NCBI GenBank assembly: GCA_947579665.1
Contig: OX388352.1
Location: 71,648,113-71,712,112, forward strand
DNA length: 64,000 bases
Direction: 5' to 3'
DNA from: Sympetrum striolatum
Lineage: Eukaryota; Arthropoda; Insecta; Odonata; Libellulidae
The notes under the pieces were generated by a model that did no database searches, had not been told where the DNA came from, and was given only the letters and a program-made list of their open reading frames with translations. The position numbers and the translations under genes were made by a program. Shown here in pieces: positions 56,474 to 64,000 of this stretch; the stretch's first letter is position 1, and the number at the start of each line of letters is the position of its first letter.

Positions 56474-56770
56474 CAGGGCCGTTTCTAGAAATACGCGGTC
56501 GCGTAGGGCCCCGTCAACTTATGGGCCCCGCCGCCAAGCCACACAAAAGGCATAAAACATTTCAATAATTAAAATTTTTACTACACAAATAGAATTAAAC
56601 GTATAATAAATTCAATTTCCGTACCATATTATGATATTTTAACGTTATATTTCGCTAGCCTCACATGTAACGAATTTAAAACGAAGTGGTTATTCAACTG
56701 TCATTGGAACGGTGCATTCATAGCACTGCAGCCTGGCACTGGGGTCTATAGGGCCCCCCATACAATAATG
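56474..56770. mobile_element. Possible hAT-like repeat
   Basis: Starts CAGGGCCGTTTCTAGAAATAC and includes two AGGGCCCC-type stretches (56512 and 56751), as in many hAT MITEs. The right end and target duplication are not established. Confidence 0.35.
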
Positions 56771-57193
56771 TTGCATCACTCCAACTATACACCCATACTG
56801 CTACATTGTAAACACAAAGGCCGAAAACTAGACTATCTGGAAATTATTGAAATTAAACACCATAATTTATGCGACTATAACCTCACAAACATTCACCTTT
56901 TCACCAGTCACTCTCCCTTATTGTCTCTAGTCAACCTGCTGCCTCCCTTCCCCCATCCACAGCTCCTACGCCCAACGGCTGAAGATTTTGTTGCATTTCT
57001 ATCCTGTGCCAGATGATGAGCGGTTAGCTCGAAACCGGTCACACAATAAAGTTTTGGTTTGTGGAATTTTAAAAGTTTATTTAACATGATCCCGGTTAAC
57101 CAAAGATTCAAGTTTGAATTTCCTTGATTAACCCTAGTTCACTCTCATTTTTCTTATGTTAGATGTGCGAGGAAGGTTTGCCACAACAGCAAA
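56771..57193. other. Unassigned sequence with retroposon-tail-like segment
   Basis: GATGATGAGCGGTTAGCTCGAAACCGG followed by an AATAAAG (57013-57055) resembles the 3' end of an arthropod LINE or SINE. Nothing else recognised. Confidence 0.4.
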
Positions 57194-57204
57194 AACTTCG
57201 TCCT

Positions 57205-57334
57205 GGGGCTCTCGGATAGTCATGTGGACAGCGCGTTTGCCTTGGTGAAAGCGGTGCCGGGTTCGAATCCCGGTGGGAGCCAATGTGCGAAATGACCTAA
57301 GCTGTCGAAGCACTTTTAACAATACTACTACTAC
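57205..57334 (+). mobile_element. tRNA-derived SINE with 11-bp target duplication
   Basis: A tRNA-like head (57207-57282) has a 7-bp acceptor stem GGCTCTC/GGGAGCC with one wobble pair, a perfect TpsiC stem-loop and a perfect B box GGTTCGAATCC (57260-57270). A short body follows, ending in an ACTACTACTAC tail. AACTTCGTCCT flanks it exactly on both sides (57194-57204 and 57335-57345). The anticodon arm is imperfect, so it is a SINE, not a functional tRNA. Confidence 0.85.
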
Positions 57335-57345
57335 AACTTCGTCCT

Positions 57346-59180
57346 TTTCTACATTGGAAATAATAAATCGTTCAAATATAGATCTGATATTTAAATTTGT
57401 GAACATTCCCATAGTTAGAAACCTTTTGGAGAGCAACAACTTTGATAGTCTTTAACATCTATAAGTATTAAGCATCATTCACTAGGGAAATATATTTACG
57501 TATACATATGCTCCATCCTAACTACGGCTATTAATATACGTACACGCGCACACTTAACACAGTTATAGACTGAATGTATACAATTTGTGACATATTGTAT
57601 TTTAATAAATAGTATGACTATTTGTTGCAATGTCAACATTCAGTCAACTGAGTTATTATTATTCATGTTATTGAATGACATCCGATTCTTCGGCCAATTT
57701 CAGAAAGGAATCCCGAAACGGAAATGAGGTTCTTTTGGGGATGATTTGACCATCCAATATAAAGCGAGGTTTAGCATTTTGATGCAAATCATATTGTATT
57801 AGCATCTTGACGAACTTCATCTCGTTAGCAGTAAAATATATGACTAGAATAAGCCGTCCTCCGTAATATACTTCTACATTTAACATATCGTTACAAACCT
57901 TATCTTACCAAAGTATTCAAACTTTTTATGTTCTGGCTAGTATATCACAAATTATGTGACAGTATTAAAAAAACATAGAAATCTGCCCTTAAGCCGTTGA
58001 ATAATCAAAGTAAAAATTTTGGAGTGAGATTCTTCTCCAGACAAAGTTGTTTTAAAGAAAGGAATTTTAATTTTCGCTGTAACTTACATCTTACCATACA
58101 AATTCTATAAAGTCAATTAAATAATATCCTCTTACAGCTAAACATTTTCCTCCTCTAATTTTTATTTTCATACTCATTTAATTTTCTACTAATTCATAGA
58201 CTCTAGAATTTATTTTGGATGGTTTTTAGGTACGACTCATTCAGAAAAGATGCACTTTGTTCGATATTATATTTACCCGTTGATATTGAAACAGAAGCAC
58301 GGATTGGTAACGAAAAAATACTATGTAATAATATACTGGTTAACTATCGATTCTCAATTTTTATATCTGGGTGGCATTAACAAAGTCTCCATTTATATCT
58401 CGTCTTGGATGCCCGTCGCCATGCTTCTTCATGAAGAATTCCCGTACTGCGTAGTGGATGTGAAGAATTTGCATCGGGATATGCTGGTCCCAGAAGTAGT
58501 CTCGCACCTATTTCATACGAGTCATTCTTCAGGGACCAACCTCTCCCAAGGCCGGCCATCCAGATTCACACATGTGCAATCCTTGCGTCCATGAATATTA
58601 GTTAAGATACCTTATCATACTCATAAATTATAACTAAACTAGGTATGCAGATACAGATATGATATATTTACAACTATAAGGAAAATATATCTAGAAAGTT
58701 TCATACGCTTGAGAAAGTTGAATATTTCCTTGGTAATAGGATAGCTACTAAAGCAGCTCTTGACGAGGCTTCCAATTTTGATTCAAGATCCGATGATTGT
58801 TTTCTCTATTTCCTTCGTATCAGACTTTAGAATGACATTTTCACTAACATTTCGTGACGAAAATGAATAGCGAACCTTCTACGAAATAGCTTGCATGAAT
58901 CCTACAACAATAGCACAATTTTAACAGCATTTAACTATTGTAGACTCTTTCAAAAATTATCTCCTAGCATTCGAACAAATGTTTAGCAATATGGAAGAAC
59001 TTAACGTGTAAAACGTAACATGTATAATTCACGATTTTTTAGTGAAAAACCCAAAAAAAAAATCTTCCCAACTTCGAAAACACTACGAAAATACTCCGAA
59101 TAAAAAGCCGCCCTTTCTCAAAAGCTGCGAACCTACGCGGCCTACGCCTTTGTGGCTAACCTAGCGGTGTTTCCCTTATA
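57346..59180. other. Unassigned sequence
   Basis: A 114-codon forward frame at 58250-58594 has no recognised motif and no clear gene context. AT-rich, otherwise empty. Confidence 0.35.
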
Positions 59181-59570
59181 TAGGGTTACCAGACGTCCGC
59201 TTTTTCTGTCCCGTGTCCGCTTTTTTCTCTCAATCAACTATTTTTATACATATTTCCATCTTACACAATCTTTCACCAAGTACTTCAGTATATTTTATTA
59301 ATTGACATTCAATAAAAAATAGTACAAGAAAAATGTTCGAATATTTCTTTTTTTACTCATATTCCATCCTAACTCTTGGTAAAGTAAACTATCGTGGTTC
59401 GAGACTGAACGAGTAAGTAACACTTCTTTGATTAATTTTTTATTTTTAAAATTTTTTTTAAATTTTACAATGGATATATATATATATTTTATTTAATTTT
59501 TCGATTAGTAATGGGGGGGGGGGGGTCGTGGAATGTCCGCTTTTTCGACTCGGAGCATCTGGTAACCCTA
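59181..59570. mobile_element. 390-bp hAT-type MITE
   Basis: Ends TAGGGTTACCAGA and, in reverse, TAGGGTTACCAGATG. Perfect 8-bp duplication CCCTTATA on both sides (59173-59180 and 59571-59578). Subterminal GTCCGCTTTTT occurs at both ends in inverted order. It contains a TA run and a run of 12 G. Non-coding. Confidence 0.85.
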
Positions 59571-60311
59571 CCCTTATATGCATTTCTTCCAGTGGAATAC
59601 TTCACCGAAACTTCTTTGAGCAAGCTTTCCCATTGGATTTAAGTGAACTAACTCAAAGTCAGCGCCTGGACTTTAAAAGGGGTGGTCAAGCATTTCAGCA
59701 AACATCCGGGAATTGCCAGTGATCTGGCAGCTAATTGAATCGGTCGGTTGCGCCCGTAGCGCCTGCACTCTTTCCCCTTTTTCAAGTCTACACATGGCTT
59801 TAATGCGGTGCTTTCAAAACAGCTGGCTGACAGTCGCTCTCTGCCTCAAAATATAAACCTCTCAAGGTGCTTTTTGGTGTTCGGCGATTTTACCTGAAAA
59901 GGTAGACATTCTAAGACTGGCATTCTGTATCGATCAGTTTCTCGCATTTTGTAAGTGATTTGCTCTAATATTCCGTATCAAGTGAACCAGCGCTTTGGAG
60001 AATACCTTTATTATTATTATATTTTATTGCTGTAATTATTACCTTGCATTTCGATTGTGGTATTTAAGGACGTTAAACTGTTGATTCTCAAGTTTTTAAT
60101 GTTAATTTTGCTATCTCTAATCGTTAATTGATTACCTTATTTAACTTGTTGTCAGAAAGTAGCATACTAGGACAACTTCTTGGTTGCTTTACCTAGTATT
60201 GTTACAAATTTGGTAGCAGAGCATGGTAATTGCTGTTCTGTGTTAAAATTTTGGTAAATTGCGGTAATATTAGCCTGCAGTTCAATTGAATTTCATATAT
60301 TTGATTCCACA
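59571..60311. other. Unassigned spacer upstream of gypsy relic
   Basis: No gene. It may include a degraded LTR or leader of the following element, but no LTR pair was found. Confidence 0.35.
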
Positions 60312-62230
60312 ATGCAAAATTTTGCAAGAGTCAATCAACAGGGGTTTATTCAAACTTCTACTTTCAAATGGGTGTCCTTGGTCTTCCTTGTGCCAAAGAA
60401 AAACAATAGCTTTCGGCTAGTGGTAGACTACGGAAAGCTAAACCATAAGGTTAAAATTGACCCTTATCCTACACTTTCTGTAGATCATGCTTTTCAATAT
60501 CTATCTAGGGCCAAGGTATATTCAATCGTGGATTTGAATTCTGCCTTCAATCAGATACCATTATCTGAAGCTTCTAAAACTCTGAGTTTGTGACACCCTT
60601 TCGGTTATCTCAATATACCAGACTCTCTTTTGGATTTGTTAATTCTTTCCAGGTTTTCACTACCCTGATGGATTTGGTCCTGCAAGATCTGAAAATTTCC
60701 TGTGTATATCCTTGTATTGATGACTTGTATATTTATTCAAAGGATCTAGATTCTCATCTTCAGGGCATCTCACTGTGGTATTAAGCAGACTTGGTGAGGA
60801 TGGATCATTCACTTCATTCACATTCATCATGATAAAATTAAGCTTTGTCAATCATCCATTGCACTCCTCGGCCACATTATCCACAATGGAACCTTGTCTG
60901 TCAATCCAGAGAGGATTCAACCTATTTTAACTTTCCTGTCCCTTCAAACTCGAAGCAGGTTACAAGGTTTCTGGGAATGGCAGGTTTTCATTCCAAATTT
61001 ATTCCTAATTTTGCTGAAATTGCTCACCCTCTTAATCAGTTGAAAAAGAAAAATGTAAGAGGGAAGACTGTTTTAGTAAGGATTTGATCAAGCAGTTGAT
61101 CAATTCAGGGCAGGTTATTTTAAAACAAAATACAATCTGTTACCTTTGCTGTAAAATCTCTAAAGTCTAAAAAAATTAAGTAGTTGCTCCTGTAGTAATT
61201 CTTCCCATGTTATTAAAATATTTCCATTGTTTGCCTTCTGCTGGACATCTGGGTTCCATTACAACTGTCACAAAGATCTCTCAGAGCTATTGGTGGCTGA
61301 ATTATAAGACTAAAATTTCTGACATGGTGAAATATATCATTCCTGCCAGATAACCAAACCTCAGAACACTTTACCTTCTGGGCAGCTGTCTTCCCAGATC
61401 ACTACTATTTCTTGGGATAGAATTGATATAGACTTTTTTGGACCTCTTTCTAGGTCTAAAAGGGCAACTGTTACATATTTACTGTGGTCGATGGTTTCTT
61501 CAAATTTGTTATCTTGGAAGCGGTTAGAGATGCTACATCCTCTAGTGCTGTTAAAGCATTATTTGGTAAATCATTCTCCGAATTTGAGTATCCGAATACC
61601 TAGTTTCTGATAATGCCTCTGCTTTTAAATCACAATACTTTAAAACTATGTATGTGCTTCATGCATGGTATTATATAAGTCCACACCTCTTCATATTATC
61701 CTTGTCTTAATCTTGCTGAGAGAGTCCACAGGAATCTGCCCTTTGCTTTGTCTGCATTTTCTAATGAAAATCATTCTTCCTGGGATCAAATTTTAAGAGA
61801 TCTATCCTTTGCTTTTAACAGTGCTGTTCATGAGGTCTTACCCCTTCCAAACTATTTCTAGGCCGAACTATTTCACACCTACTTGATAATTTCTGGGATA
61901 TTACAATTACATTACAAGATAATTCAATCATGGAAAAGAAACTACATGAATATTGGGACAAAGCCATAGTTAATTTAAATAAGGCGCATAATTGATATGC
62001 ATAAAATTACAACAAGCATTTTTTAACCCCAGATTTTAAGGTTGGTGACCTTGTAGTCTGCCAGAACCATCCGATAAGTTCTTAACTTAAGGGTAAAACG
62101 GCTAAACTAGAACTCTATGGTGTGGACCATTTAAAATTATGAAGTGTATAATGCCCATTACTGTGGCATTAAGAATTAGTCCTCAACAAGAAAAAATATG
62201 CCCTGTTTCTCAAATTAAAAAATGTTATTC
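60312..62230 (+). pseudogene. Decayed Ty3/gypsy pol (RT to integrase)
   Basis: RT begins with WVSLVFLVPKKNNSFRLVVDYGKLN and YSIVDLNSAFNQIPL (first catalytic Asp). After a frameshift TPFRLSQYTRLSFGFVN and a CIDDLYIYSKD block replace the usual YLDD or YIDD. The thumb follows (VTRFLGMAGFHSKFIPNF, 60955-61020). RNase H is almost gone. Integrase remains at about 61245-61560 (SAGHLGSITT, then SWDRIDIDFFGPL) and later scraps run to 62230. Many stops and shifts. It is unrelated in sequence to the other gypsy relic and lacks visible LTRs. Confidence 0.8.
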
Positions 62231-62244
62231 ATGATAGTTATTAT

Positions 62245-62769
62245 TATATATATATTATATTATTCTTGTCTGGTCTCCATTTTATGAAGAAAATACACAA
62301 ATTCTGGAGCAAGTTCAACAAAGATTTGTTAGATCCCTTGCTTATCGTTTTAAGTTTGCCCATCTAGGATATGAAGATAGACTGACTATATTAGAAATGG
62401 AAACATTAAAGATGAGAAGATCAATGTTCCTCACAGAGCTACTAGAAGTATAGTTCCTTTCCAGATCGCATATCATAAACTAAACTTCAGCTATTTTACA
62501 CCATTGTCAAGGTTCATGAGAGATGCAAATGATGTTGATTTCTTCAATTTCTCTATTTTTGAGTTAAAGAAAATACTTCACCAATCTTGACTCTGATCTG
62601 ACCAGAAATGTCTTAGTATAATTAGAAAATATTCATAACACTGAGAATTTGTATGTTTCTATCCTTAATTATATGATTTGAATGCAAAATTTATATAAAT
62701 GTTAATATCATATATGGTTTATTATATACTGTTCATTGAAATCCATCATTTGACTTGTTTTTATTTTTG

Positions 62770-62835
<66 letters not shown>

Positions 62836-62992
62836 GTTTTATATTTTGTTCTTGACAAACTGTATTTAAAAGTTATATTTTACATGCCTTATATATTGTC
62901 ATTAATCTGTTGTGTGATTTGTATTTTTGTATGTGTACTTTTATATATATTGTAAAAGGTAATTGGGTTTACAAGACTCGTAATAAAGTATT
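62245..62992 (+). pseudogene. LINE 3' end (ORF2 C-terminus, UTR and tail)
   Basis: A WSPFYEENTQILEQVQQRFVR stretch followed by YEDRLTILEMETLKMRRSMF is the typical end of Jockey/CR1-type ORF2. The 3' UTR carries a TA microsatellite and ends AATAAAGTATTATTATTATA near 62992. It is strongly 5' truncated, and ORF2 is interrupted after about 70 codons. Confidence 0.8.
62772..62832. repeat. (TA)n microsatellite
   Basis: About 30 uninterrupted TA units within the LINE 3' UTR. Confidence 0.95.
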
Positions 62993-63329
62993 ATTATTAT
63001 AAGATATCATTGATCATTTGGTCGAAAAGCAATTTTTATGTAATTAATTATAAGAGTGGTCTATATACAGCCAACATTTGTCAATACCATGAGTGAAACT
63101 TTCTCTCATGATGAGTTTGGCTTATCTAAATATTCTTAACTATGTAAATCACCTGATGTTCTGTTTTTGATCACTTCCAGCTTGAAAGATGGGATTTTGT
63201 AATTTGGCGTAGAAGTTGGAATCTCATAGCCCAGGGAAATTGATTTCCACCCAGTTACCACCTAGCTTTAAAATACTCACCAATGTAGCTTTTAAATCAA
63301 GCTAGTAAAATACTGGTTATCCAACGATA
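62993..63329. other. AT-rich spacer
   Basis: Nothing recognised. Confidence 0.4.
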
Positions 63330-63523
63330 AATGGAAATATTTATGATGAAAAATAACAATTTCTACTTTTTCCACAGTATATATTAAAAACAATAAATGG
63401 AAACAAAACACGACTCGTTTCAATCTCTGAAACTAGTCGTGTTTTGTTTCCATTTATCGTTTTTAATAAATACTGTAGAAAAACTAAAAATTGTTATTTT
63501 TCATCATGACGTATTTCCACAAG
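63330..63523. repeat. Long hairpin-forming inverted repeat (about 194 bp)
   Basis: The left arm runs from TGGAAATATTTATGATG to ACAAAACACGACT; the right arm is its near-complete reverse complement (AGTCGTGTTTTG... to TATTTCCA), separated by about 19 bp (CGTTTCAATCTCTGAAACT) that itself contains GTTTCA/TGAAAC. Probably a snap-back MITE; no target duplication was found. Confidence 0.8.
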
Positions 63524-64000
63524 ACATCCCCAGAGACTGTTAATTTTATTGGAATTATTTACTTTGCTATTTATATTTAATTCACTGTTGTGTCAATTTT
63601 GATAATATTCATGACTAAATTTTTTAAGCTTTGAAGGAAAATATTTGTATTTTTCTTTCAAATAGCTATGTGGAATAATTTTATAAAAAAATAGTAATAA
63701 CAAATTCAGCAGCTTTCTTGCATGTGGTAAAGAACTACTCAGAGAAAAATGCAAAAATCCTATCCCTTATGAGATTGATGTTTGCAGTCATTATTACATG
63801 GACAGACATACGAAGGGAGACAAAACTAATTATATATCTTTATATAAACTTTTTAATTTGCTGCATACTTGTCACTCATTAAATATCTTGCAGAAAAATA
63901 TCAAGTTCAACTAAAAGCATTTATGTCTTAAAAAATATAAGTCTGTAACTATTACGAAAGTGTCATTTTCCATTTTTACCTAACAATATGTAGGCATGTT
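63524..64000. other. AT-rich end of window
   Basis: Nothing recognised. Confidence 0.4.

Noticed and set aside
57207..57282. Functional tRNA gene
   Set aside because: The acceptor and TpsiC arms are good, but the D and anticodon arms do not fold well, and exact 11-bp flanking duplications plus a repeat tail show it is a SINE.
58250..58594. Coding gene of 114 aa
   Set aside because: No recognisable domain, no context and AT-rich low-complexity start; could be chance.

Overview
The window looks like arthropod, most probably insect, nuclear DNA. It is AT-rich and contains no bacterial-style gene. Everything identifiable is eukaryotic mobile DNA of kinds common in insects: Jockey/CR1-like LINEs, Ty3/gypsy, copia and BEL/Pao LTR elements, P-type (THAP) elements, pogo/Tigger, hAT MITEs and a tRNA-derived SINE. 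I found no convincing single-copy host gene in 64 kb. The species cannot be named from the sequence.

Layout. (1) 1-29263 is a near-perfect tandem segmental duplication with a 12,279-bp period. Each unit holds a LINE endonuclease relic cut by a defective gypsy, a LINE with ORF1 and an endonuclease-only ORF2, a 172-bp-period satellite, another LINE piece, a pogo/Tigger 3' end and a reverse-strand LINE 3' half. Copy 2 is interrupted by an intact copia element (23400-28101; reverse strand; visually identical 196-bp LTRs; ATAC-rich 5-bp target duplication). A diverged partial third copy lies at 29264-30411 and 33386-33875. (2) 31.3-39.6 kb is mostly unassigned sequence with a TIR-bounded relic and a 257-bp hAT MITE. 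(3) 39587-53499 is the centrepiece, a stack of nested transposons whose layers can be peeled by their target-site duplications (TSDs). A hAT MITE contains a 1.1-kb CACAG-ended P-like element (A). A contains a second P-like element (C, with a THAP exon) and, at the same 8-bp target, an apparently intact 3.4-kb P element encoding a THAP transposase. C contains an inverted sister copy of A (element B) and a recent LTR retroelement that keeps gag and protease but has no reverse transcriptase or integrase. (4) 53.5-64 kb holds degraded repeats: a BEL/Pao integrase tail, hAT MITEs, a tRNA-type SINE, a decayed gypsy pol, a LINE 3' end, an AT microsatellite and a long hairpin.

How the parts relate. 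Three elements look potentially active or recently active: the copia element, the P element with a three-exon transposase gene, and the RT-less LTR element, which would need enzymes supplied in trans. The remainder is decayed. P-like elements repeatedly landed inside the termini of other elements, giving a readable insertion chronology. All frames, TSDs and TIRs quoted were read by eye. Family names come from motif recognition, not from database searches.
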